Positions 1 to 13,167 of a stretch of DNA of 64,000 bases are shown here, in pieces. The position numbers and the translations under genes are program-made. Every line of letters begins with the position of its first letter. Position 1 is the first letter of the stretch. Below the pieces are notes generated by a model. The model did not search any database and was not told where the DNA came from. It saw nothing but the letters and a program-made list of their open reading frames with translations. Where the stretch lies: the NCBI GenBank assembly GCA_037954235.1, contig JBBMOA010000007.1, positions 460,501-524,500 on the forward strand, written 5' to 3'. The DNA comes from Aulostomus chinensis. Its lineage: Eukaryota > Chordata > Actinopteri > Syngnathiformes > Aulostomidae.

Positions 1-1420
1 GTAAATTTTTGGAACACTAATGGTGATGCTCATGGTGACATTAATGGTAACATGTGGTAACACTAATGTGGTGCTCATGGCGATGCTAATGGTAAAATGT
101 GGTAACACTAAGGGTGATGCTCATGGCGACATTAATGGTAACATGTGGTAACACTAATGGTGATGCTCATGGCCACATTAATGGTAACGTGTGGTAACAC
201 TTATAGTGATGCTCATGGCGACACTAATGGTAAAATTTTGTAACAGTAAGGGTGACGCTCATGGCGACATTAATGGTAACACTAATGGTGATGTTCATGG
301 CAACATTAATGGTAACTTGAGGTAACACTAAGAGTGACCCTCATGGTGACATTAATAGTAACACGTAACAGTAAGTGTGATGCTCATGGCGACATTAATG
401 GTAACGTGTGGTAACACTCACAGTGATGCTCATGGCGACATTAATGGTAACATGTGGTAACACTAAGGGTGATGCTCATGGCAACATTTATGGTAACGTG
501 TGGTAACAATAATGGTGATGTTCATGGCCACATTAATGGTAACTTGTGGTAATACTAATGGTGATTTTCATGGCAACATTAATGGTAACTTGAGGTAACA
601 CTAAGGGTGATGCTCATGGCAACATTTATGACAACACGTGGTAACAGTAAGGGTGATGCTCATTGGGACATTAATGGTAACTTGTGGTAACACTAATGGT
701 GACGCTCATGGCGACATTTATGGTAACACATGAAACAGTAAGGGTGATGCTCATGGCGACATTAATGGTAACGTGTGATAACACTAAGGGTGATGCTCAT
801 GGCGACATTAATGGTAACGTGTGGTAACACTAAGGGTGGTGCTCATGGCGACATTAATGGTAACGTGTGGTAAAACTAATGGTGATGCTCATGGCGACAC
901 TAATGGTAACGTGTGGTAACACTAATGGTGATGATCATGGCGACACTAATGGTAACATGTGGTAACACTAATAGTGATGCTCATGGCGACATTAATGGTA
1001 AAATGTCGTAACACTCACAGTGATGCTCATGGCGACATTAATGGTAACATGTGGTAACAGTAAGGGTGATGCTCATGGCAACATTTATGGTAACATGTGG
1101 TAACACTAATGGTGATGTTCATGGCCACATTAATGGTAACTTGTGGTAACACTAATGGTGATTTTCATGGAAACATCAATGGTAACTTGAGGTAACACTA
1201 AGGGTGATGCTCATGGCAACATTTATGGTAACACGTGGTAACAGTAAGGGTGATGCTCATTGGGACATTAATGGTAACATGTGGTAACAGTAAGGCTGAT
1301 GCTCGTTGAGACATTAATGGTAACACGTGGTAACACTAATGGTGATGCTCATGGCAAGATTAATGGTAAGTTGTGGTGACACTTATGGTGATGCTCATAG
1401 CGACGCGAATGGTAACGTGT
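1..1420. repeat. 46-bp minisatellite in lrp5 intron 7
   Basis: There are about 30 diverged copies of a 46-bp unit built around GGTAACACTAATGGTGATGC and TCATGGCGACATTAATGGTA. The array runs from the window edge to about 55 bp from exon 7. Short ORFs across it are products of the repeat. Confidence 0.93.
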
Positions 1421-1475
1421 GGTCTCTGTCCACACTTAGAAGCTAGAGAAACCAAACAACTGCTATTGGACATAC

Positions 1476-1647
1476 CTCTATCTTGTCAGTTTTGGCATCT
1501 CCCCAGTACAATTTCCCTGCAGTGTAGTCAATGGCCAGTCCATTGGGCCACCCCAGAGAACTATTGAGCAGAACCAGGCGCTCTGTTCCATCCAGGTTGG
1601 CACGCTCAATCTGAGGATGCTCCCCCCAGTCGGTCCAGTACATGAAG
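1476..1647 (-). CDS. lrp5: lrp5 exon 7: propeller 2 blades; last exon in the window
   Basis: The exon is 172 nt, the same as human exon 7. Acceptor cttacag|C, donor ATAGAG|gtatgt, leaving phase 0. It encodes FMYWTDWGEHPQIERANL, SSLGWPNGLAIDY and LYWGDAKTDKIE. The intron that follows runs off the left end and is filled by a minisatellite starting about 55 bp from the donor. Confidence 0.95.
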
Positions 1648-4600
1648 CTGTAAGACATGAATGCAAAAAGAGATTCCACTCAGCCGAATACAAGTAGACC
1701 TCCACGCGGTTCTAGTGTGAGGAACACAGGATGGGGAGTTTCTGCTAGTTAGGAGTGAATCTATCTGATTTTATTTGGTAATTGTGTCTGTCTTTATGAA
1801 TGTATGGAGAGAAAACAATGACATGACATGCAGGGGCGGAGCCAGAAATTTTTCACTGGGGTGGCCAGGGTGAGACCATCACTCACATAGGGGTGGCAAT
1901 AAGTAGATACCTAAAATGTCTCGATGACTTTTTTCACACACGTACTCTCCACTGCAACTGCAGTCTCTTTTCTCCCGCAGTGCGCCCGCCAAGCTGTGTC
2001 CTACAGCTAAATGCGTCCGTGCGGAAACGGCAGAACCAATATTGGTTATTGTATGGTTATTAGATCTGCGTTTTGACAAATTATTCCCCAGCCGCACTTA
2101 TTCCAGTGTACCATAATTGTAAGGATCTAGTCTAACAGGTAGAAGTTTAGAAATCAGAGAGAAGATTTCTGAACTATACTGCTAACGAGGTGGACAATGT
2201 CTGTGTGCATGCTACTACTAGCTAGCTTGCAAGCTCAATATCTGTATTTCACGCTTCTCTCAACCTCACAGTTCACAATAAGATTTTAGGTAGATGTACT
2301 TTGGATTTACTGTGTATATGTCATAGGTATACAGTAGTTTTAAACTGTAGAATATAAACTATGGACATAGGGTCAAATGGGAATACTGTGGATCTATTGT
2401 CTAAATATTTTGGATATACACTAGATATAGAGTAGATTTACAGGTTAGATTAACATTGGATGACTTAACAACATGGAAGTTGTGTGTAATCCTGAATACT
2501 GCTTAGAAGACCAGTGTATTACTCAGGACATTGTTAGGGAGGGGGTATAGGGTGGAGAGTTATCAGGGGAAGATGATGGTTGCACTAATAAAGAGGGCTA
2601 GGGACCAGGACCTGGTGCTGAGGGAAAGATAGCAACACCCAAAAGACAATTTATTGATGTATTTGTTATTCTTCCACCTTGAGAACCTAAATACTGCAGT
2701 AATACCACTTCACTTTCAGTGGGGAAAAGTGGTGAGAACTTGTTAAGATTTTCTTCTCTACCATTTAAATGAAACATGTCCAGCCTAAAAAGCCACAGAA
2801 CAATCCCCCAACTCTGATTGGTTGGCAAACCAACCAGAGGGTAACCTACCCGTTAACAGGGTCCAGCACAATGGCTCTGGGCTCATCCAGGTTCTCAGAA
2901 ATCAAAATTTTCCGTGAGGTTCCATTCAGCCTGGTAACCTGTAATACCACATGACATATTAACTTTTATATTGCATTGCAGTCCTTTGCTGGACTTTTTT
3001 ATTTTTTTTTTGAAAAGTCATAGTCATCAGAAGTCTCAGTGGGAAAGAACCCCACACTTGTGATCAGATTCCATAAAGTAACCATGTATTAGGTTGTATT
3101 ATCCTCCAGTGTACCTCAATCCGATCAGTTCCAGTGTCAGTCCAGTACAGGTTTCTGGCAACCCAGTCCACAGCGATTCCATCTGGGTGGTTGATCTCGG
3201 TGTTAACCAGCACCATGGCATTGCTGCCGTCAATATGGGACCGCCGAATGGCCCGGACCTCGTCATCTGTCCAGTAGACGTAACCTTCAACAGGGTCATA
3301 GTCTATTGCTATGGCATGGCGGATGTCATCGACCTTCATGGGTGAAGAACAAACTGGTGAAAGCATGAGTGCAACCTGACACAAAGGTACAGTATATCCA
3401 AGTACACTGCACATGTATGAAGTACCTGCAGTACGATGTCAGTGAAGTCAGGCAGGTCCAACGAGATTCTCCTCAGGTCAGTACGTCGAGCCAGCAGCAG
3501 AACCTGCTCCGCTCCTGGACACATGGACAATAACAGTCCTGAGAGGGACGTTTATAGACAGGACACGTGTAAACAGACGGACATCTCTAACTGAACCACG
3601 TTCTGTGATCTGATTCTTCAGAAGTCTTCAGAGACTATATTACTGAAACATGACAGAGAACATAGAACAGGGAACATCCAGGAATACAAACCATGACACA
3701 ACTAGGGCTGTAATCTCCCAGTTGACTGGTCGATTTATTAGTCAATACGTTCTGGCTCAACCAAAATTCTGATAGGTCAATTTTTTGCCACGATAATTTC
3801 ATCAGAAGGAAAGTACGGAAAGCACCCCTGTTTCTCAGATAACAATCTATCTTTGAACACCCCCCTTGTTTTTGCTATTTTGGACTCGCCCGACCCACTA
3901 GAGACAGACAGACTGAAGAGGACTAGAAGGCCAACGTCTGGTGGTTTGATGAATGTCTATTTAGTTTTGATGGTTTCATTCCAAGTCAGTCCTCGTCCAC
4001 CACGTCCAAGATGTCTGCAGCGTGGCATCATTTCATGAAAACAGATCATGGAAAAAAAGGCGAATGCAAAGTTTGCCAGCACCAGTTTTCATGTCACAGC
4101 TCAACTACAAACACGACGTGTCCCCTAGAAACGGTGAGCTAACGTGTCCATCTTAGGTTGCCCCGTCAGTTTTGAGTATAAAAGTTGTGTGTGTGTGTGT
4201 GTGTGTGTGTGGGGGGGGGGGGGGTCAGATTAGCCCCGCCCCCTAGCTCTGTTGCTGTATGCCTGGACTGATGGTGATCTCCCATGATGCACTGGGCTTC
4301 TCTCTCCTTTGTGTCTCACAGCTGCAGGTCACGAACTGAACTTCTTCCTCTGAGTCTTGGTGCTTCTCACCTCCCAGATCCCTGACTGATGCTGCTGGAG
4401 GAGGAGGCTGCAGACCTGCAGAGCCTCAGGCTGATACCTCCCACCCTACCACTAGTAGTACTTGTACTAGTAGTACTACCACTAGTAGAACTTGTAATAG
4501 TAGTAATATCACTAGTACTGGTACTAGTACACCTCCCAGATCCCTGACTGATGCTGCTGGAGGAGGAGGCTGCAGACCTGCAGAGCCTCAGGCTGATACC

Positions 4601-7600
4601 TCCCACCCTACCACTAGTAGTACTTGTCCTAGTAGTACTACCCCTAGTAGTACTTGTACTAGTAGTACTACCACTAGTAGAACTTGTAATAGTAGTACTA
4701 TCACTAGTACTGGTACTAGTACAACTCCCAGATCCCTGACTGATGCTGCTGGAGGAGGAGGCTGCAGAACTGCAGAGCCTCAGGCTGACACCTCCTACCA
4801 CTAGTAGTACTGGTAGTAGTCAAGTCAATTGTCAAGTCAAGGCAATTTATTTGTATAGTGCCAAATCACAACAAAAGTTATCTCATGACACTTTACAGTA
4901 GAGCAGGTCTAGTACCACGCTCCTTCAATGAACCTCCACCCAACAATTCTCCATCAGCAGCACATCCTGCAACAGCAGTGACGAAAACCTTCCTTTTAAC
5001 AGGCAGGAACGTTGAGCAGACCCAGGATCAGTGGGGACGGCCTTCTGCTTTGACCGGTTGGGGGGAAAGACTCTAGGAACCAGCAGTAACCCTGCATCCT
5101 GGGAGTGAAGGGTTCTAGCTGGATCATAGGGGACTAGGAGCTCTGTCAGGGATGAAGGAGCCTGACTGTTGAGGACTTTGATGGTGGAAGAAGAATTTTG
5201 AATTCTGTTCTGAATCTGACAGGGAGCCATGCAGCCAGCGGTTGAACGACGACATGCAGGCTAAACATGAGGTTGCTGGTCCGGTTAGGCAGGGGTCCAG
5301 AGACACTACGGAGTTTGACATCGTCTTCGCAAATGTACACACTGACTCAATATTAATTTTTGTGACCTTCGACTGGCGTAGCCGGATGTCATTACCGCCG
5401 TCGCGAATAACGATTTTATCGTATTTACATTTACTTTTAGCCCACAGTTTCAAATTTGACTCGACATCGCCCCCTGTGGCCCCTGGAATGCACTTGACTA
5501 TGGTTGCCGGTGTGGCTAATTTCATGTTTCTGAGAATGGAACTTCCAATTGCCAGAGTGGTTTTCTCGGCGGGGAAGAACCTGTTGAATTGCTGGTTGGT
5601 CGCTGACAGCAGGCTTCTGCTTAGGACTACGCTTCCTTTGGATAGTCACCCAGCCGCCCTGGTTTCCTGACTGCTCGGGAGCTGCTGGGGGAGCGCTAGT
5701 CAGGACTAAGCTAAGCCGGTTCGCACCAGCTGACGGGAATGGCTAGCTCTAGAGCTAATTGTTAGGATCCATCGCTGCAGAGCCGCCGCAGGTCCAATTC
5801 AACCTCGCTAAGCCTCGCCTCCAACGCTACAAACAAACTACATTTAACGCACGTATCCGTACCACTAAAGGAGGCTGAGGAGGAACTGAACAGTGGCCCA
5901 CTGAGCAGGAGAGAGGAGAGCGAGAGGGGGAAGCCATCGCTAGCTTAGAGTGGAGAGTTTACAGAAGGAAAGACTGTCGCTACAAGACAGACGGTCTTTA
6001 AACTTAAGCCAAATAAAGCAAATAGATATGTAGGTTGGGCAGGAAATTAGTCAACGAATGAGGAATTAGCGGGGAGGATCACACTTTAGCTAGCAAGGCA
6101 AGCAAAGCACTACGTTCAGCAATGCACCAACAGGAAGTGAGGTCACACGCTTACCGCAACGCAGGTAGAGGAAATCCGCCAATCAGTATTGCAGTTACTA
6201 GTACTACTACCACTAGTAGTACTTGTACTAGTAGTACTACCATTAGTAGAACTTGTAATAGTAGTACTATCACTAGTACTGGTACTAGTACACCTCCCAG
6301 ATCCCTGACTGATGCTGCTGGAGGGGGAGGCTGCAGACCTGCAGAGCCTCAGGCTGACACTTCCTACCACTCGTAGTACTGGTACGAGTACTACTACCAC
6401 TGGTAGTACTTATACTAGTAGTACTATCGCTAGTCCTGGTACTAGAACACGTCCCAGATCCCTGAGTCTCACTGCTGCTGCTGGAGGAGCCGGCTGCAGA
6501 CCTGCAGAGCCTCAGGCTGACACCTCCTACCACGAGTACACTATCTGTCCTCTGTCTCTCTTTCCCTCCTTTCTCTCTGCTTCTGTCCCTCTCTTTTCTG
6601 TCTGTTCTCCAACTTTGTCTCCATCCCTGTCCTCGGTCTCTCTTTCCCTCCTTTCTCTCTCTCTGTCCCTCTCTTATCTGTCTCTGTCTTCATTCAGGCT
6701 CTCTGACCAGCGTGCAGCCCACTTTTTTTCACTTACACTTCTTGGTAAAAGATTCCTTCTTTCAGTCAGACCACATAACTCAGTTAATAGTTTTAGTAAT
6801 AGTATTCGTATTATAAGTATTGGTATACTTGTAGTTACTGTACAATTACAGTAGAATACAATAACAGAGAAAAGAAGAGCATTAATGACTGCAGTGTTGC
6901 CTCTTGACTTGTCTGAAGTTCATTCATGCAACATTCTAGCATTCTGCCCTGGCATTACTCAGCCGATGCACCTAGAAATATTGTGGATTTGAACCAGAAC
7001 CGAGTGACCAACATCCATCTCTCTGTTCTGTAATACATGTCTGTGAGAACAACAGGGCCCTGATATCCCAAGAGACCATCCGCTCTGTTTGCCTGATGGT
7101 TCAGAGCCAACGCAACCCAAATACATCTCACAGGAGACAATTACTCTCGTCTTTGTCTTTCAAACCTCTGCCTCACATATAACAGCGCTCTAATTCTCCC
7201 CAAGGTACCCTGTCTTGTTTTTTCATCTTTATCATATTTCAAATCAATTCACTTGAATTTAAGACAAAGCTTGGGGTGGCCAGGAGGGTCAGCACCGATG
7301 ATCCAGGTACCTCCACGATCAACTGCATTCTACAGTCCAAACAAAGCTCCTTCAGGGATGTACAGTTCAGTCAACGACCTGCAGGCTTGGCTGATGCCAG
7401 CTCACCAGAACAACAGCTGATAGCACACAATATCTGCGGGTGTATTGCAGGCTTAAGCCTGGTTTGTTTGGCCGTGTGTGAATACGACAACCAGCCACAG
7501 AATGACTGGAGCAAGGCAGGAACATGAAGGCAGAGAACGACCAGAAAGGAGGGACAGCATCTGTGGTTCCACTCTCCCGCCGCTTCGCTTCACTTCATTC

Positions 7601-7675
7601 TGAGACACTTGAAGACTTGACAGTCTCTCTCTCCCTCTCTCTCACACACACACACGCACACACACACACACGCAC

Positions 7676-7709
<34 letters not shown>

Positions 7710-7796
7710 GCTTAGCCCAAGAGCAATAACAAACGTCTTCAATTTAACCAGCCAAGCAAAACAAATTAGAAGTACGGACACAAAGACACACACAAA

Positions 7797-7846
<50 letters not shown>

Positions 7847-10800
7847 AGTGCATTGTTGTTTTCATTGTCAACAGAAACTAAGTGATTGGCTGGCGTGATT
7901 CATGCCTGCAGATGCACCCTAACACACTGGAGTGTTTCTGCAGAATAATGAGGCTCTATTGTTTTAGCATCGTGGGAATCAACATGGCGGCTGGTCAGTC
8001 AGCGTCTCACACGGCGAGAGGTCACTTAGCCTGTTTTCAGGCTGATACACTCTGTATACATAATAGTACTGCATCCCTGCTCCTTTTGAGAAGTACCTGA
8101 AATCATTTCATTCGGATTGATGCTGCAGAAACAGAGGCGCCTGGCCACCGCAGAGAGAATAACACCAAATCAAGTATTGCCACGATATTAATCAGTATTT
8201 GTATGAGTTTTAGTAGTATTTATATCAGTATTCTCAATACTGTACAAGCATTAACATCAGCATTGTGTTTGCTAGCTCATAATTGCTCATATTATGCTAG
8301 AATTGATGCATGAGTAACCTGTGAATGTGATTACTGGTAGCTAGTTGTTGTTAGTGTTGTTGTTGTTGGAGGACGTTTTTCTCCTTCCAGCCTGTTCATG
8401 TCCCTGTCTGCCCATCATTCTTTCCCCCTTTCTGTCCCTCTCTTTTGGAGGGAGTTTTCTACCCTTGCTCTACTAGGAGGGAGGTTCTAGTCCTGCTCTA
8501 CAAGGAGGGAGGTTCTACACCTGCTCCACTAGGAGGGAGGTTCTACAAGGAAAGGCAAGGCAGTTTTCTTTGTAGCCTGTTTTCCCCACCAGTTTGTCTC
8601 CAGGCTTCATGGCATCATAACAACATCCTCTGCCCTCAGAGCCTCACATCGACTGAGGAGAAACTCCATAGAAAACCTTTAAAAGGGAAAAATGGGAGAA
8701 ACCTCGGGGTGAGGAGGGGAGGAGGATCCCTCACCAGGAGGGACAGACGTGCAGGAGATGTTGGTACAGAGAAGAAAACAGTTTATAACACAGAATGTAG
8801 GAAACATGGAAATGTTAATAACAGTAGAAGAAGGAAGCACGTGCTCTACAAGGAAGGAGGTTCTACCCCTGCTCTACTAGGAGGGAGGTTCTACACCTGC
8901 TCTACTAGGAGGGAGGTTCTAGTCCTGTTGTACGAGGAGGGAGGTTCTACCCCTGCTCTACTCGGAAGGAGGTCCTAAATCCTGCTCTACTAGGAGGGAG
9001 GTTCTAGTCCTGCTCTACTATGAGGGAGGTTCTACTTGTGTTCTACGAGGAGGGAGGTTCTAGTCCTGCTCTACTAGGAGGGAGGTTCTACAACTGCTCT
9101 ACTAGGAGGGAGGTTCTAGTCCTGTTCTATGAGGAGGGAGGTTCTACCCCTGCTCTACTAGGAGGGAGGTTCTAGTCCTGCTCTACTAGGAGGGAGGTTC
9201 TACTCCTGCTCTACTAGGAGGGAGGTTCTAGTCCTGCTCTACTAGGAGGGAGGTTCTACTCCTGCTCTAATAGGAGGGAGGTTCTACACCTGCTCTACTA
9301 GGAGGGAGGTTCTAGTCCTGCTCTACTAGGAGGGAGGTTCTAGTCCTCCTCTATTAGGAGGGAGGTTCTACACCTGCTCTACTAGGAGGGAGGTTCTACA
9401 CCTGCTCTACTAGGAGGGAGGTTATAATCCTGTTCTACGAGGGGGAGGTTCTACCCCTGCTCTACTAGGAGGGAGATTGTACTCCTACTCTATTAGGAGG
9501 GAGGTTCTACACCTGCTCCACTAGGAGGGAGGTTCTAGTCCTGCTCCACTAGGAGGGAGGTTCTACTCCTGCTCTACTAGGAGGGAGGTTCGACTCCTGC
9601 TCTACTAGGAGGGAGGTTCTACACCTGCTCTACTAGGAGGGAGGTTCTAGTCCTGCTCTACTGCGAGGGAGGTTCTACTGCTGCTCTACTCCTGCTCTAC
9701 TAGGAGAGAGGTTCTACACCTGCTCTACTAGGAGCGAGGTTCTACACCTGCTCTACTAAGAGGGAGGTTCTACACCTGCTCTACTAAGAGGGAGGTTCTA
9801 CACCTGCTCTACTAGGAGGGAGGTTCTACACCTGCTCTACAAGGAGGGAGGTTCTACACCTGCTCTACTAGGAGGGAGGTTCTGCTGCTGCTCTACTCCT
9901 GCTATACTAGGAGGGAGGTTCTACACCTGCTCTACTAGGAGGGTGGTTCTACACCTGCTCTACTAGGAGGGAGGTTCTGCTGCTGCTCTACTCCTGTTAT
10001 ACTAGGAGGGAGGTTCTACACCTGCTCTACTAGTAGGGAGGTTCTAGTCCTGCTCTACTACGAGGGAGGTTCTTCTCCTGCTCTAATAGGAGGGAGGTTC
10101 TACACCTGCTCTACTAGGAGGGAGGTTCTAGTCCTGCTCTACTAGGAGGCAGGTTCTAGTCCTGCTCTACTAGGAGGGAGGTTCTACACCTGCTCTACTA
10201 GGAGGGAGGTTCTACACCTGCTCTACTAGGAGGGAGGTTCTAGTCCTGCTCTACGAGGAGGGAGGTTCTACTCCTGCTCTACTAGGAGGGAGGTTCTACT
10301 CCTGCTCTACTAGGAGGGAGATTTTACTCCTGCTCTACTAGGAGGGAGGTTCTACACCTGCTCTACTAGGAGGGAGGTTCTGCTGCTGCTCTACTCCTGC
10401 TATACTAGGAGGGAGGTTCTACACCTGCTCTACTAGGAGGGTGGTTCTACACCTGCTCTACTAGGAGGGAGGTTCTGCTGCTGCTCTACTCCTGTTATAC
10501 TAGGAGGGAGGTTCTACACCTGCTCTACTAGTAGGGAGGTTCTAGTCCTGCTCTACTACGAGGGAGGTTCTTCTCCTGCTCTAATAGGAGGGAGGTTCTA
10601 GTCCTGCTCTACTAGGAGGCAGGTTCTAGTCCTGCTCTACTAGGAGGGAGGTTCTACACCTGCTCTACTAGGAGGGAGGTTCTAGTCCTGCTCTACTAGG
10701 AGGGAGGTTCTAGTCCTGCTCTACTAGGAGGGAGGTTCTACTCCTGCTCTACTAGGAGGGAGATTTTACTCCTGCTCTACTAGGAGGGAGGTTCTACACC

Positions 10801-13136
10801 TGCTCTGCTAGGAGGGAGGTTCTACACCTGCTCTACTAGGAGGCAGGTTCTAGTCCTGTTCTACTAGGAAGGAGGTTCTACTCCTGCTCTACTCCTGCTC
10901 CACTAGGAGGGAGGTTCTACACCTGCTCTACTAGGAGGGAGGTTCTACTGCTGCTCTACTCCTGCTCCACTAGGAGAGAGGTTCTACACCTGCTCTACTA
11001 GGAGGGAGGTTCTACTCCTGCTCCACTAGGAGGGAGGTTCTACTCCTGCTCTACTAGGAGGGAGGTTCTACTGCTGCACTACTCCTGCTCCACTAGGAGA
11101 GAGGTTCTACACCTGCTCTACTAGGAGGGAGGTTCTACTCCTGCTCTACTAGGAGGGAGGTTCTACTCCTGCTCTACTAGGAGGGAGGTTCTACTGCTGC
11201 TCTACTCCTGCTCCACTAGGAGAGAGGTTCTACACCTGCTCTACTAGGAGGGAGGTTCTACTCCTGCTCTACTAGGAGGGAGGTTCTACACCTGCTCTAC
11301 TAGGAGGGAGGTTCTGCTGCTGCTCTACTCCTGCTATACTCGGAGGGAGGTTCTACACCTGCTCTACTAGTAGGGAGGTTCTAGTCCTGCTCTACTAGGA
11401 GGGAGGTTCAGTCTTTCATACTGAAAAGCCCCCAACACTCACTCGCAGCTGTCTCGTTTATTCATCAGCTTCAGCGGTGAAGGAAATGTCATCCGCTGCT
11501 GAGGACGTTCCTTTTCAGCCCTTTTCCAAAGCCTGTGCTAATGCTATGACAATTGTTACCTACAAACAAACACACACCTGTCACCTGCCTAGCAAAGCAC
11601 AGCTGACTACTCGTGAGCTTTATCGTCTCAACACACAGAATGTGATGCTTTTAGCCGGTAGCTCTCTGAGACCAATTAAAAACTCAGGCGTCTGCATTTA
11701 GTGGGATTTTCTTTTAATGGAATACAAACTAATTTTGGTGCACAATTGTATCAGTAGTTGAGTTCTTGTGGAGTTTCAGGCTGTTTCAAGGTTTCATGTC
11801 AGTTTCATTCTCTGCTCACCTGGATAAGCACTGCCTGACCCCAACTGCGTCTCAGAGATGGATGCAGCTGTGTGTGTGGTGCTAACGGTGTTCGAAGGGT
11901 TCAGACCTGGTTTGCAGGTCTTGTTATCTGGTTTCAGCTGGACTCCGGTGGGACAGGCACAACTGTAGAACGGCTGGAGCGGAGAGAGGAGGCAGAGATG
12001 ACTGCAGCCGCCATTGCTCTGACCGCAGGGTGTCTGGACTGCAACCACAGGAAAAAACACAAGAGATGAAACTGAGGACGATGAGTTTGACAGCAGCTGG
12101 TCACAGTCGGCTGGTGCAGAGAATATTCTCACTATAAGGCTGTCGGTAGGACTCCAGGACCTGGATATCCATGGGAGAGTAGATCCCACTCAGAATCTCA
12201 CTGGTTTTGTCTCCACTGTGTTTGTTGCAGGCATGGATGGAACGGGTCTGCCAGTCGGTCCAGTATAAGGTCTCCTCAGACAAGGTCAGCGCAAAGGGAT
12301 GTGTCAGGGTTCCCTCCACCACCGTTTCACTGCCAGACAACATGACAACAAGATTGTTAGACGACAAGCAGACTGCACGTCTAACCAGCACCGATGAGTC
12401 TGATGTGACCCGGCAAGTCCACTACAGAAAGCAAGTTTTAAGATTCCACAGCTGAAACAGGTTTTGTTCCATGTATGAGTAAAGCCTAGTCGAGCAGATG
12501 TGTGAATACGATTTGACGACTTTAGAGGGATGCTAAGTTTGTGTCTCGTTATTTAGGATTCAATTGGATTATTCTTGTGAAAACAGAGCAATTCGCTACA
12601 CACAAGAAGTTCAAGCGGCCACGATACCATTTCAGTTCACACTCATAGTTTCAAGGTACTTGAGCCAGCTGCACTGGCCACTAGTTTCATCAGCAGACTA
12701 CTGACTGCAAAAAAATATGAAATATCATTTGTGATTTGGAGTGACATGATCCCATCGGAGGAGGAGCAGGTCGAGGAGCTCGATTCTCTGATAACTTTCC
12801 ATTGTTAACTTGTTATTGTGATTGACGTTTTTTTTTCTTTTCATCTGGTGGCCCACATTTAGCCCCCAAGCCCCACTTAGTAGTGACCAAATACCGGAGT
12901 GAAGGTCGTGAGTGATGGAGACCGTGCCACATAGCACAGACGAAGGTCAAAGGTCGACTACTAAGACAAGATCTTGAATATTGAGTAGTTTCTCGATGCT
13001 TCGGTCCAAACAATCCGCTGGGCAAGTATGTGCGTGCAAGTCGTCGATATGCTATAGAGGGTGTGTATTTCTTTTATGAAACACACTTAACAGCCACTAT
13101 GGGAGGAAACACACTCACACACTCACACACACGCGA

Positions 13137-13167
<31 letters not shown>

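Noticed and set aside
1833..1900. A GGGGCGGAGCC / GGGGTGGCCAGG segment like a DNA transposon end
   Set aside because: Only one end is visible. No matching inverted terminus or target duplication was found nearby.
8830..11411. CRISPR-like regular array of 29-bp units
   Set aside because: Units are contiguous and diverged, with no unique spacers or cas genes, and the locus is a fish intron.
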